From contig JARDYH010000003.1 of the NCBI GenBank assembly GCA_029215795.1, positions 263,533,562 to 263,597,561 on the forward strand: 64,000 bases of DNA, read 5' to 3'. The notes under the pieces were generated by a model that did no database searches, was not told the origin of the DNA, and saw only the letters and a program-made list of their open reading frames with translations. Shown piece after piece: positions 12,108-22,636 of the stretch. The number at the start of each line of letters is the position of its first letter. The stretch's first letter is position 1. The DNA comes from Anniella stebbinsi. Its lineage: Eukaryota; Chordata; Lepidosauria; Squamata; Anniellidae. Position numbers and translations under genes: made by a program.

Positions 12108-12133
12108 ATACACACACACACACACACACACAA
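12108..12133 (+). repeat. CA dinucleotide microsatellite
   Basis: About twelve CA units in an otherwise non-coding stretch. Confidence 0.9.
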
Positions 12134-12534
12134 AATAAATTGCAAGACCTATGCCTGCATGCAACAGCAACCTAGCATGAATATGGCTTGAGTTTTACTG
12201 TTTTCTGGCTTTCATAGACTGCTATATACAATTTTTTTTAAAGTAGTTCAAAATTAGATTTGTTTGTATAACTGGTGCTTAATATTTAGAAGGGGAAAAA
12301 AGTTATACTGGGTACCAGGTCTCTATTGAAAGACTGCCCACTTACCTGATGGCCCTTCCATATAACCCTTGACATGTAGAGACTCTGCATTTACAAAGTA
12401 GTGAGGAAAATGCACTCTACCTGCTCACGGGCACTTTCATCTCCTCTTGTGTTCCAGGATTGAGCTCCGGTATAGAAAACAGTTCTGAGACCTGCAGCTA
12501 AAGTTTTGGCTGGTGAGTTGCAACACCCAGCCCT
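12134..12534. other. Non-coding
   Basis: No feature was recognised between the CA repeat and the next MITE. Confidence 0.4.
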
Positions 12535-12975
12535 GTGGTGGCTGTGAATCTGCACTGCATCATTTCTATGATGCAGCTGCAGATTTGCAGCCACTGCAGA
12601 CTTTTCCCCACAAAACTGCGCTTTGAAAAAGTTGGGGAATTACCCCAACTTTTTCAGTGGAAGCGAGGTCAGTATGGGTCTTCAGCCGCCTGACCTTGCT
12701 CTGGGGCTGATCCGGGGAGTGTTCCTAGTGGAAGGCGACCGGCAATTGGTCGCCTGAAACCAGGAAGAGGGTGGGGCAGCGGCTTTGGTATGCAGATGAC
12801 CTCTGGAAACCCCGTGCTCCCTCCTTAACGTCAGGATTACCCAATGCTGCCCCAGGTAAAGGAAACTGTGGGCTTTTGGGGGAAGACAGCGCCAACTCGG
12901 CGCCATGAAGATAGCCCCCCAGAAACCTTCCCCACTCCAGCTTCCACTGAGCCATGGAAGAATCTCTCTTTCCTC
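12535..12975 (+). mobile_element. MITE family A, copy 3
   Basis: A head with 'tgtgaatctgcactgcatca' is followed by a perfect 13-bp-stem hairpin at 12625-12655 (gaaaaagttgggg / ccccaactttttc, loop aatta). Next come 'gcgaggtcagtatgggtctt' and 'gtggaaggcgaccggcaatt', in the same order as the copy at 9430. The open frame on the minus strand is a by-product. Confidence 0.55.
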
Positions 12976-14417
12976 TTCCTCTCTCCCTCTTGTATGCATT
13001 TCATAATTTAGGGTGGCCAAGTGACCTCCTTTACAGAGGACAGTCCTCTGTTTAAAGGGCTATTAATTCAGGTCTGACTTAAAGAAACACAATCTTGTAA
13101 CACCCACTTTTATAAAAATTCATTACTAGTATTATGGACCTTTAGACTGAATTTGTCAATTTTAGAATTATTCATATTCCTTCTGATCTTTGCTTAATTT
13201 GTTGACTTTACTTTTGTAATACTTTTTTTTATGTTTTAACTCTACCTATAAAGCTGAAAGTATGTGTGTGGGATGTATGTCCAGAAATGTTTACCCACTT
13301 CCAGATGAGTTAGAAACTTGAAATTGGCACGCTGATAGATTTGGCTGTACACTGTGGCAGAAAAATCTAAAAACACATTTTGGGTTTTACGTATTTTTAA
13401 AGAATTTAATTTAAAAAACCTAGGCTTATGCCTACAACTCCCAGCATGCCTTGGGCTGGAGGCCAGACTTACCAGCCTTTGGCGGCCATTATGGGTGCAC
13501 GGGCTGGTGGCCGCTGTTTGCCTTTCACAACCCAGATATCTAAGGTCGGTCTCAAGCAGTCAACCCAATTCCACACAAAAGGAAACAACCTACATAAATG
13601 GGCTGCGTCCATTTGCGGTACCTCCTCTTGCCTGCCGCATGTTGTTTTAAACTGTAAACTAGATACAACAGTGTGATTTTGAGAAGCCAAACTCTAAACA
13701 TGCTCAAATGCACCCCATCCTGAATTCACTGTTTTCTCAGAATCTGGGGGAAGTGCACACACTGCCTTTGCCCTTAAGAGGGAGGGAGGAAGGGGAGGCA
13801 CTCTGTCCATGCCCAGAAACAGGCCTGATGAAGGGAGGGAAGTACATGAGCTGTCCCTGGCCCTTCAGTACAGGCTCCTAATGGAGCACTTGGAAAGGCA
13901 AGAAACGCAGGCCAAGGCAGACTCATCAGGATTTGGACAGAGCTGGGCATGTCCTCTGACAGCTCCTTACCTCCCCTCCTTGGCGATGCTACTCTTCGAT
14001 GCTGTATTTAGGAGCCGTATTGGCAACGAGAGGGAAGCACCTCTCAGAGAACGCAGACTCCTGAGGGCTGCCAAAGGCATGCTGGGAGGTGTAGTACTGG
14101 CATATAGAGTGGATGATTTTAAATAAAGCATGGGTTAGCAAACCAGATCACTATCTCTCAATCCTAACTCAGCTCCAACTTTCTTGACCTCTCACTAAGT
14201 TTCTTTGTTCTCCTTCTAACTGATTTTCTCCAACTGCCACTAACCCCACCCATCATTCCATTCTAGCCTCAGCTTACACCTACAACTCCCAGCATGCCTT
14301 GGACAATTTAATCTGTTTAAAAGTTAACTCACAGGCCTAGCACTGGCCTACTACTTTAAGATGATTACCTTGCAGACATATATCTTAGGAGGTCCAAGCA
14401 ACGCTGGGCATATCAGC
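12976..14417. other. Intergenic with three ZNF143/SBF-like motifs
   Basis: Three near-identical motifs of the type ctacaactcccagcatgcc occur at about 13432 (+), 14072-14096 (-) and 14281 (+). They resemble the ACTACAATTCCCAGCATGC site bound by ZNF143 (Staf/SBF). No promoter or coding exon is evident around them, and they may belong to a decayed inverted-repeat element. The frame at 13809-14126 has no recognised domain. Confidence 0.4.
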
Positions 14418-14600
14418 TATTATTAATTAATTAATTTATTATTTATTTATTTTATTCCATTTATATACCACCCCATAGCCCAAGCTCTCTGGGCGGTTTA
14501 CAAAAATTAAGAACATTGAATATTAAAAACATCAATGTACAAAATTTAAAACCAGTAACCAATGAAGCTGAATAGAACTGATCATAAAGAACCATAAAAA
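14418..14600 (-). mobile_element. L2-clade LINE 3' end, subfamily B
   Basis: A TTA/ATTT-rich tail is followed by 'ataccaccccatagcccaag' and 'ctctgggcggtttacaaaaa', the same reversed 3' signature as at 7930 and 44301. Confidence 0.75.
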
Positions 14601-14831
14601 AATAGAAAAGAGCCTTGAAGTTTTGCCCATCAGCAGCATTTGGACAACAGACAAGTCGACACACAGGTCATCTGGTGTGTTCTATTTTTATTTACAATAT
14701 AGTCATCTATAGATACAAATTAGCACTTGTTTGTCGAGTTTTGGGTGATGAATCTCCACTTTTTTGGCAATGCATAAATATTCATCATAGCATTGTCCCC
14801 CTGTGCATCTCTTGTCTCCCATCTCTGACTT

Positions 14832-15393
14832 TGGGCCAGTTAACACATTACGCTAGGCCACCATGAGTTAATCAACCTGTGGGGCTTAGCAGCACATGTG
14901 GGTGGTCATTTTTATTATTCAAGCTATGACTAGAGTTTGTTGTGTCATGTGTATCTGGCAAGGGTGGGTTGTTAGCGTTGTTAACAATCTATCCAGAACC
15001 CATGGGCTGTTTTAGAGTTGTGAGTGGCTAACTACGCCAACAACCCATCCCCACTGGGTTCATACGATGCAACAAGCTGCAGTTGCAATGTGAATACTTG
15101 TGTGGTTAAAGCGCATTTTGACTATGTGAACAAGTGATTCTCCGCATTAACCACTTGTAAAGCGCATTTGAAACAACCGGTAAGGTCACCCGTTGAGTGC
15201 TCAATTACCTCCTGCATACAAGCATTTACGATAAAGCGCTTCCGAGAAGATGTGCATAGTCGGCTAACCAGGCTTAAAGCCGAATTCTTGTAGATGAGGC
15301 CCAAAGCTGGCTGGTGCACACTAGCACATGCCGCAATCCACCGTGATTTAATTAATAAGCCACCGTGGGCTGCAGTGATTATGTGAACTGGGT
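14832..15393. mobile_element. Palindromic MITE family B, split by another element
   Basis: The left end 'gggccagttaacacattacg' is mirrored by the right end '..tgattatgtgaactgggtc'. Further in, 'ccaccatgagttaatcaacc' faces 'tgatttaattaataagccac'. The two halves are separated by a Harbinger-like element (about 15107-15303), so this looks like an older MITE that received a younger insertion. A related but shorter sequence lies at 43235-43440. Confidence 0.5.
15107..15303 (+). mobile_element. Harbinger-like MITE, partial, nested
   Basis: This carries the internal block 'agcgcattttgactatgtga', 'caagtgattctccgcattaa', 'cgcatttgaaacaaccggta' and 'gtcacccgttgagtgctcaa' shared with the full copies at 22637 and 31777. 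It ends 'cgaattcttgtagatgaggc', matching their right terminal repeat. The left part is missing. It sits inside the palindromic element at 14832-15393. Confidence 0.7.
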
Positions 15394-16015
15394 CTTTTTC
15401 TCCCGCAACCTTTTTGTCCATCTGTGTCTCTCCCTTGGTCCTCACTTCTTTTATTAAACGCCTTTCTCTCCTGTCCCTCTTGGTCTCCTCCCTGATGCAT
15501 ACACAGTTCAAATTGTGGCAAGGTTATACTGCCACAAGTGCAAAACAATATATAAGATTTGGGAGATGCGTCCTGTGTACTGCACAAGTTGAACATAATA
15601 TCTTATGGTTTTCTTGGTGAAACAGATGTCTTTATTGTCAGTTTGGCCCAGATCTTTCATAAGGGATCACCTGTGCTTGCTCATTGTGAAATCCCCTTTG
15701 TGACATTGCTGAGAAGAAAATGAATGGGCCATTGCCTACTGCTGCCTTAGTAACTGCAGCTGATTTGCAGCATAGGCAACAACAGCACTAACAGAGCAGG
15801 ACGGTGACTCTCGTTGATTTGCATTTGCAGATACTCTAAGGGAATGCTGTCTGATTAAACAGGGGAACTTAAATACAGAAGCTGCAATTGCTGCAGAATA
15901 CTGCAGCTTTTTTATTGGCAAGAGTATGTAGATGAGAGACCCTATTACTCTGGTGCTCATTTAGCTGCATTAGCTGCCTATTTGCTTGATCAAAGGAACT
16001 GATTCTTACCTTTAA
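15394..16015. other. Intergenic, nothing recognised
   Basis: No recognisable gene or repeat. The short frames have no motif. Confidence 0.35.
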
Positions 16016-16047
16016 AGCAGGGGTGGGAAACATGTGGCCCTTGTTAT
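16016..16047 (+). mobile_element. hAT-like MITE, left end only
   Basis: 'agcaggggtgggaaacatgt' followed by ggccc matches the left terminus of the foldback family at 5628. It stops abruptly where L1-like sequence begins. Confidence 0.5.
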
Positions 16048-16500
16048 TGGACTGTGACTAAAATAAAAGGCCTTGACACTGGAGGTACAGAACATCTTGC
16101 CAACTTATTTGTAGATGACATATTCCTTATCTCATCAGATCCAGTGTAATTGCTAGCTACCTGAGAAATAGCATGATGGGTCATCATGGCAGGACTGGAA
16201 ATAAATTGTACCAAATGTGAAATGCTCTGTATGAATAAAACTTCTGCAATCCAGCAGCAACTCAAGAAACTCTCAAGGATATGTGTAAAACATAAATCAA
16301 TAAAGTACCTAGGAACTCAGATTCTCTAGAATTTAGCTTAACACCCCTCCCTAAATCATGGAAATTACACAAGAAATTAAAAAATGGAGCAAAATTAACT
16401 TGTCTGACTGGGGAAGATAGTAGTGGTAAAAATGCCCTTGCGATCAAATTATCATTCCTCTTCCAGTTCTTCCGAGTGGCAATATTAGACAAAACTATGC
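16048..16500 (+). mobile_element. L1-type LINE ORF2 relic
   Basis: Conceptual reading in shifting frames gives LANLFVDDIFLISSDP (a decayed YxDD reverse-transcriptase block), then SIKYLGTQI, then MEITQEIKKWSKINLSDWGR, then a hydrophobic FLFQFFRV stretch. This order (YxDD, KYLGI, a WsxxxLSWxGR block, FLFQ) is typical of L1 ORF2 and differs from the L2-type elements elsewhere in the window. Several stops and frameshifts show it is dead. Confidence 0.6.
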
Positions 16501-16527
16501 AAAAATGATAAAGCCTACTGAATGACT

Positions 16528-16668
16528 ATACCAGGGACAGGCAACTTTTGGTCTTTCAGAGGTTTTGGCCTACAATTCCCATTAGTCCTATCTAGCATAG
16601 CCAAAGGTGAGGGATACTGGGAGTTGCAGTCCACCAACATCTGGAGAACCATGCATTCCCCATCTCTG
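16528..16668. mobile_element. Palindromic hAT-like MITE, decayed
   Basis: The left side 'ccagggacaggcaacttttg' and right side 'catctggagaaccatgcatt' follow the layout of the family at 5628, with 'ttggcctacaattcccatta' facing 'actgggagttgcagtccacc'. The ends are diverged. Confidence 0.55.
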
Positions 16669-16803
16669 CTTTAAAGTCTTTAATGGTCTGGTCCCCATGT
16701 AGCTTCTCTCATATGAACTTCCTGCTCATTGAAGTTATCTAGAGAAGCCATGCTCCATATTCCTGCCTTTGCTGAGGTCAGAACAGAAAAGACATGAAGC
16801 TGG

Positions 16804-16874
<71 letters not shown>

Positions 16875-17530
16875 AGTCAATGTATAAACCATACTTAAAT
16901 AACAGGACTACCAAGATACAGATTAAAAACAAATACAAATTAAAAACAAATGCAATAAATCCATGAAGACAAAAATTATGAAAATCACAAAAGCCTCAAC
17001 AAAATATTGGAGTCAATATTTTCAGTTCTAAAAGTTTAGATTTTGGGAGAAACTGAAGAAATGTTGGTATACTTTTTGCCACGGATATGTCAAATAATTC
17101 CTCAATCTGCCCAAGTATATGATGGATTCTAACAATATTTAATACTTCTAACATATAGGAGGTTGTCCCTCATGTTTCCTCACATAAATTTGGTGTAGAT
17201 GTGTTTTTATATGGTAGAAATTTTGCCAGTCTTTGAGACTTAAGTATCATCATGCATGTGCCTTCCACAAGGAATCAATATGCTGTTGATATTCCAATGT
17301 GATGAAACACCCTCCCCTAAACAGCAATAAATGTTTAGATGGTCAAACCTTATTTAGCTAGCTTTTGTTACAGCACTAGACTGAGCATTTCTACACCAGG
17401 CTAAAATCCTGCAATTTCACTGGGGCTTCTGCTTCTAGATACCTTGCGGGATTAGAGCTGCTCCTTTCCACATTATTTTCCCATTTTTCTTTTTTATATT
17501 TTATTATGAAGCCACTAGATGGTGCTGCAC
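16669..17530. other. Intergenic; compound CT/GT microsatellite
   Basis: A CT tract (about 16804-16830) joins a GT tract (about 16831-16872), a compound microsatellite likely to be length-polymorphic. The remaining sequence is AT-rich with no recognised gene. Confidence 0.7.
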
Positions 17531-17773
17531 TATTTATTATTTATTTATTGCATTTATATCCTGCCTTTTTTCCTTCAAGGAACCCAAGGTGGCATACATA
17601 ATACTCCTCTCCATTTCATTGTCAGAACAGTCCTATGAGGTAGGTTGGGCTGAGAGTCTGTGACTGGCCCAAAGTCACCCAGTGAGCTTCAATGGCCATG
17701 TGGGGACTAGAACCTGGATCTCTCTACTCTCAGTCCAACATTCTAACTACTACACCAACACCACACTGTCTCT
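17531..17773 (-). mobile_element. tRNA-derived SINE
   Basis: Sister of 8363-8601, read on the minus strand. The head is 'gtgtggtgttggtgtagtag' (A-box-like), with 'ggttctagtcc' fitting the Pol III B box except at one position. The body is 'agtcacagactctcagccca' and the 3' part 'ccttgggttccttgaaggaa', then an AT-rich tail. It is the best-preserved of the three copies. Confidence 0.8.
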
Positions 17774-17951
17774 TTATTTGCAATAAACCAGCATTTCATC
17801 AGTCCACCATAGCTTTATGGTGGGAGGAGGGAAAATTCCAGATTTTCAACATGATGAAAAAAAACTGCAGGAGGTAGGAGATGTGTGATAACTTGTGTGC
17901 AAGTGCTGAGTAACTGCAATTGAAGACAACATGAATTACTTCTGAGTAGAT

Positions 17952-18108
17952 CTGGGGCAGGTCTACACTGCTGTTTTAAAGCACTTTAAAGCGCTTTATA
18001 ACAGTAATGACAACTGTTTTGGAGTGTGTCCTGGGCCCCAACAGTTGTCACTACTGTTATAAAGCGTTTTAAAGCACTTTAAAACAGCAGTGTAGATCCT
18101 GCCATGAT
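17952..18108. mobile_element. Near-perfect foldback MITE
   Basis: The left arm 'ggcaggtctacactgctgtt' and right arm 'aacagcagtgtagatcctgc' are inverted copies. The inverted repeat continues inward through aaagcactttaaagcg and acagttgtca to a centre near 18030. Arms of roughly 65-75 bases make this almost wholly a hairpin. No protein is encoded. Confidence 0.7.
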
Positions 18109-18329
18109 AAAGGTTGTAAAGAGCAGGAGGTGCCCTAGTGGATGATGTCATGTACTGGACCTGTGAACTTCCATGAGTGACCAATCACAATAAATGGCCA
18201 GTATGTCACTTGCACGGTGACTTTTTTACAACAGAAAAGAGATATACCACTTGAGCTTATAGTACTTTGTTCACACACTTCAGACTGACATTCTGGAACT
18301 TCACACTCCAGTTAAAGGTTAAGGAACAG
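18109..18329. other. Non-coding
   Basis: Nothing recognised; possibly the truncated inner edge of the retrotransposon that follows. Confidence 0.35.
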
Positions 18330-18813
18330 TTGTTTATTTACCTGTTACATAAACAGAAGGTGGCTACAGTAAGTCTGAGGCATATTCATGAAACAAGTTA
18401 ACATCTCCCAAGCAATGAGTAAGCAACACACATTTTCTTGCTTGAGAAAGCTCCTTATTGCCGACTGCCAACAAGTAGCTTTCAAACATCCAAATCCAAA
18501 CAGGGAATGCAATTGGAGTCTCACCTGGGCTTTGAAGAAAAGGTGCTGGTGGGTTCAGTGGTAAAAGAGCCATTCTTCATCACCAAAATGTTGTATCCAA
18601 AGAGAGGCAGAATAAAAATATAAATCCTTTATTTAAAAGTACCCATTGCAAGGCTGGCAGAACTAACAATATGCCTGACTAAGCCTTTCAATTACTATTC
18701 CCAATTTCCTTTTATAGGCTGCCACCTTCAACTGGGTATCATCCCAGCTCTCTTAAAGATACAATGCCTATACAATCACCACACTGCTCTGAAAGGTGAA
18801 GACAAATTTAACA
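18330..18813 (-). mobile_element. Ty3/Gypsy LTR retrotransposon fragment (5' LTR plus start of gag)
   Basis: Minus strand. The 5' LTR is 18813-18589 (225 bp): it begins TGTTAAATTTG, has a TATAAAAGG box near 18716, an AATAAA signal near 18635, and ends GGATACAACA, giving TGTT/AACA termini. A primer-binding-like 'tttggtgatgaag' follows directly. Then gag starts with ATG at 18573 and stays open to 18364. The gag start reads MALLPLNPP..., then WIWMFESYLLAVG and RKCVLLTHCLG, matching the layout of vertebrate Gypsy gag (a PPxFxxxPGE-type start, W..F..YL, R..LLL.CLG). The frame ends after about 69 residues and the element is truncated; pol and the 3' LTR are absent. Confidence 0.7.
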
Positions 18814-19099
18814 TCTTTTTACAGCAGTGGGGCCAATTTAGAAGCATCCTTACTGTGTTCCCAGATGATGCACATTTCTCTCTAGCACTGAGCTGTGAAA
18901 AGAAAGAAACTAGCTTTGGATGGTGCTAATTGGCTGACACCTGTGACATGATGACTCCCTCACAGCAGTTTTGCAAAAACTGATAATTTTTGTGGCGGTT
19001 TATTTAAAACAAGACAAGAAATAAACCTTTAAATGAATAACTGTACATACAATACTCTTTTTTTTTTAAAGGCAGGCAGTACACCTGAAATATGAGGGC
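18814..19099. other. Non-coding
   Basis: No recognised gene or repeat. Confidence 0.35.
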
Positions 19100-19419
19100 T
19101 AGGGTGACCAGATAAAATCCAGGTCAGGGCTCATGTAACTTTAACAGTTGTAGAGAAAAGGGAATTTCAGCCAGTGTCATTTGTATGCAATTAGTTCCTG
19201 GTGAAATTTCCTCTTCATCACAACAGTTAAAGTTGCAGGCACTATACTAGAGTGACCATATACAAAAGAAGGCAGGGCCCCTGCAACTTTAACTGTTGTG
19301 ATGAAGAGGGAATTTCACCAGGAACTAATTGCATACAAATGACACTGGCTGAAATTCCCTTTGCTCTACAACTGTTAAAGTTACATGAGCCCTGACCTGG
19401 ATTTTATCTGGTCACCCTA
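19100..19419. mobile_element. hAT-like palindromic MITE, copy 1 (320 bp)
   Basis: The termini are TAGGGTGACCAGATAAAATC and its inverted copy ending GGTCACCCTA. Both arms carry 'aactttaacagttgtagaga' and 'gggaatttcagccagtgtca' in inverted order, so the element folds into a long hairpin. Flanks 19092-19099 (atgagggc) and 19420-19427 (atgagggg) agree at 7 of 8 positions, as expected of the 8-bp target duplication of hAT transposases. Nearly identical to the copy at 20250. Confidence 0.85.
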
Positions 19420-20249
19420 ATGAGGGGAGGAACAAAATGACAGTAAACCAGCATTCAATTTGCTAGCATGTGAGTCTGCAATACTGGGAGGAAGCGGATC
19501 TCATACTATAGTTTGGGGTCTCCACTGGGAGTTTAAGCCCGACTAACTGCATTTGCTCACACTTATCCTCCCTTACTTGCCTCTTTCTTTCCTCCCTCCT
19601 CAGACTTTAGAATAGACCTGAAGCGTCTTGGGTCTTTTGTTGATGTTCTTGTTGCTTGGGCTTATGTTGTAAAACTCCATTAAAAATGTCAAACAAGAGA
19701 CGTATGCCTTTTCAAATATTTCATAAATTGCCATGAATTTAACATATCTGTGTCATTGAGGAGAAAGACAACAGGAAATGAAATCAGATAAGAAATTTCT
19801 GTTAAATACTAAGAATAGTTTCCTAAAATAGTTTCCTAAGACTAACAGTTGTTTGTCAAACAACTCCCTAGGCAAATTGTGCAATTTTCTTTAGTCATAC
19901 TTTTTAAGAAGTGGCTAGATTAGCAGGCTGTTTTAAGTCCAAGACCCTTTGTCTAGGTTCCAACCCTCACCACTGGCAAATAACAATTCTGTCCAGGTGA
20001 CTCCCATTAAGTTCTGTGGGCTGCAGTTTGGAGCACAGTTGAGGCGGGGCAATGGTTGCTTCTCATTCCAGGTATGGGGACCACAAGTGATAGGGGACAA
20101 TTTAGTTGCCATCTTACTTGTGTCCCTGAGAGTACTCCTCTATTTTTTCCTGTATTGGTGAATGTCCGCCAGGTGCAGTAGCAGTGCACAGAGATACAAA
20201 ATGCACACCACACCAGTCAAAATGATAGCTATAGAAATAGGCACTGTCT
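19420..20249. other. Intergenic
   Basis: Lies between two copies of the same MITE. No gene is recognised. Confidence 0.35.
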
Positions 20250-20507
20250 TAGGCTGACCAGATAAAATCCAGGTCAGAGCTCATATAACTTTAACAGTTG
20301 TAGAGAAAAGGGAATTTCAGCCAGTGTCATTTGTATGCAATTAGTTCCTGGTGAAATTCCCTCTTCATCACAACAGTCAAAGGTGCAGGCACTATACTAG
20401 AGTGACCATATACAAAAGAAGGCAAGGCCCCTGCATATGAAATTCCCTTTTCTCTACAACTGTTAAAGTTACATGAGCCCTGACCTGGATTTTATCTGGT
20501 CACCCTA
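20250..20507. mobile_element. hAT-like palindromic MITE, copy 2 (258 bp)
   Basis: Same family as 19100, with an exact 8-bp target-site duplication: cactgtct at 20242-20249 and again at 20508-20515. The right arm is shortened by about 60 bases where 'ctttaactgttgtgatgaag' should follow 'aaggcccctgca', so this is an internal-deletion derivative. Confidence 0.9.
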
Positions 20508-21410
20508 CACTGTCTCAGACATGGCATCAGCATATGACACCCACGAGCTGCTGCTAGAGCTGTACAGTCATAGCAGGAACCCCCACGGTGAGTCCTGCAC
20601 TATCACATGATGTCCCGGAGGCCCCCACGTCAGGTGGCTGGGTCTGAAAAGCCACCATTTTAATTTCCCACAGTGCCCCAGGATAGCACTATTTTGGTTG
20701 CTGTGCGGCACTGTTGGAAATGTAAAGTGGTGGCTTCTTAGGAGTCCACCACTGTTGCCAGCTAAGCCCGCCGCCAGGAGGGCCACTGACGTAAGAGGGG
20801 AGCCGCCGATTCCTCAGCCCTGAAGCCAGCCCTACACTGCCTTGTCTTTGAGCTATGTGTATCTCATACAGATCCAAAGCAGCAGATCTGGCTACCTGGT
20901 CATTAGTCCCAGACAAATAGTAGATTTGAAAGGAGGAATTAACCAGGAAAAAATGGCAGGGGAGAGGATTAAGCCCCACCTCATCCAGTGCTGCTGCCAC
21001 AATCCAATTCCCTATTGCCCAGCTGCTTTTAACTTTTTGAAAAAGTAGGGGTGATCTTGATGCATGTGTAGATTGACCCTGACAGAACAGTTTTATTGCT
21101 CAGACCAGAAAAGCAAAAGCCAACCAACTAGCAAAGCTTTTTCATGGTATGAAAATGCATAAGGAAAGGAGAAGAACAGTGTTCCAGAAAATCACTGCAG
21201 AGTTCCACTTTCATCATTCAGCTTAGAGTTTCAGAAAAATACTGTGGGCGGCCAGATAAAACATGTAATCCACTCTAATCACTGTGCAAATGTTTGGATT
21301 CTCAGCTATTTTTATTCAACCTCATTTTCTCTTTCTGTATTAAGAGCCATTTTAAATTTTAAAATGTCACATTTTAATTCTTTGCAGCAATAGAAGTTCT
21401 ATCAGACTAT
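20508..21410. other. Intergenic
   Basis: 20570-20835 is moderately GC-rich and may be another decayed element, but I cannot pair its ends. No gene is recognised. Confidence 0.35.
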
Positions 21411-21766
21411 GGCCTCCTCCACACGGGGCGTTTAATGAGCCTTGAAGGCTCATTATAAATTTTACCTACACACGAGCGGAGCGCAAAACGGGCGTACAGG
21501 CGCGTTATCTCCCCGATAATGCGCATTTTCGAACGCGCGTTAAATAGCGACTTTTATTTTGCTCCGGCCGTTAAAGCGCATTTTCGCTGTGTGAACAAGC
21601 GATTATGCGCATTAACTACCTGGAAAGCGCTTTTTTGGGCATCTTTTAATGCGCTTCGCCGCTTCCCGCCGCCTCCCGTGCAGAGGGATTGTGAGTAAAT
21701 GCGCCTCCGCGATAATGCGCATAATCGCGGAACCAGGCGCAAAGGCGCATTCTTGTGGAGGGGGCC
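21411..21766. mobile_element. Harbinger-like MITE, copy 1 (356 bp)
   Basis: The terminal inverted repeat is GGCCTCCTCCACA on the left and TGTGGAGGGGGCC on the right, with a flanking TAT on each side (21408-21410 and 21767-21769). A 3-bp AT-rich duplication fits the PIF/Harbinger superfamily. The body is rich in GCGC and in 'gcgcattaa'-type motifs, with 'ataatgcgcataatcgcg' near the right end. It has no coding capacity, so a transposase from elsewhere is presumed. Confidence 0.75.
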
Positions 21767-22636
21767 TATGACAATTCTTGGTTTTGTGTTCTTTTATTTT
21801 CTTCCTTTATTTCAGACCTCAACAGTGCCTGAGTTATTTACTAATACTGAAATTTTCTCTTATTTGCAACATTTTCTAAATAGTGTTTTTCTCTTGTAGA
21901 TTTTCAGTGTTTGATTTATAACTCCGCTTTGTCAGCTATGTCTCTATTCCTGTCGTTTCAGTTGTCCAGTTTCCCTGTGGATTCCTTCTCATGCGGTGTA
22001 AATGTTTTTCCATCTTGTCATTCTGTGGGTTTTTTATAGCCTGTTTTTGTTGCAAGGGCGCCACACTTTCTTTTAAAGGAATCCAGACTGAAATGAAGAT
22101 TTTGAATGGTGTTTCCAAACTTTTCCTAAAAAAAATAATAATGACCTGATGAAACCATGTGAGGCTATGAGAAACACAAGGACTAGTTGTGGAGGAATTT
22201 AATTTTCTTCTACTGTTGTGGGTTTATTTTTAGATTCCTCCATTGTAAATCTATTCTAGGTCATTTCACATGCCACTTGTTTTTCTGTCTAACACTATAA
22301 CCCTTACAAAGGGTTCTCCGAAAGAGGGCAAATGAGTTCACTTCTTCATCTAAGCATGATTAGACCGGCTGTCTCCATGAAGTTTAATTCTGAAGGGGAG
22401 CTGGCAATTTCTAAATGGTGGTGCAATGAAGGGGACTTTGAAATGTAAGTCTCTAAGTAGCATTTAATGGGTTTGTCAACAAAAATTACTAGCACATGAT
22501 TATCATGTGAGGGGTGAGGGAATGTGTGTGGCCTTTTGCATCAGGGTCAGATTAGAAGTTACCTTAAATGTGCATTTGCTGCTGGAATGACCTCCCCCCC
22601 ATCCAGTTCCCCCTCTTTTGCTGTAACATCTACTTA
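21767..22636. other. Intergenic, AT-rich
   Basis: No gene or repeat recognised. Confidence 0.35.
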
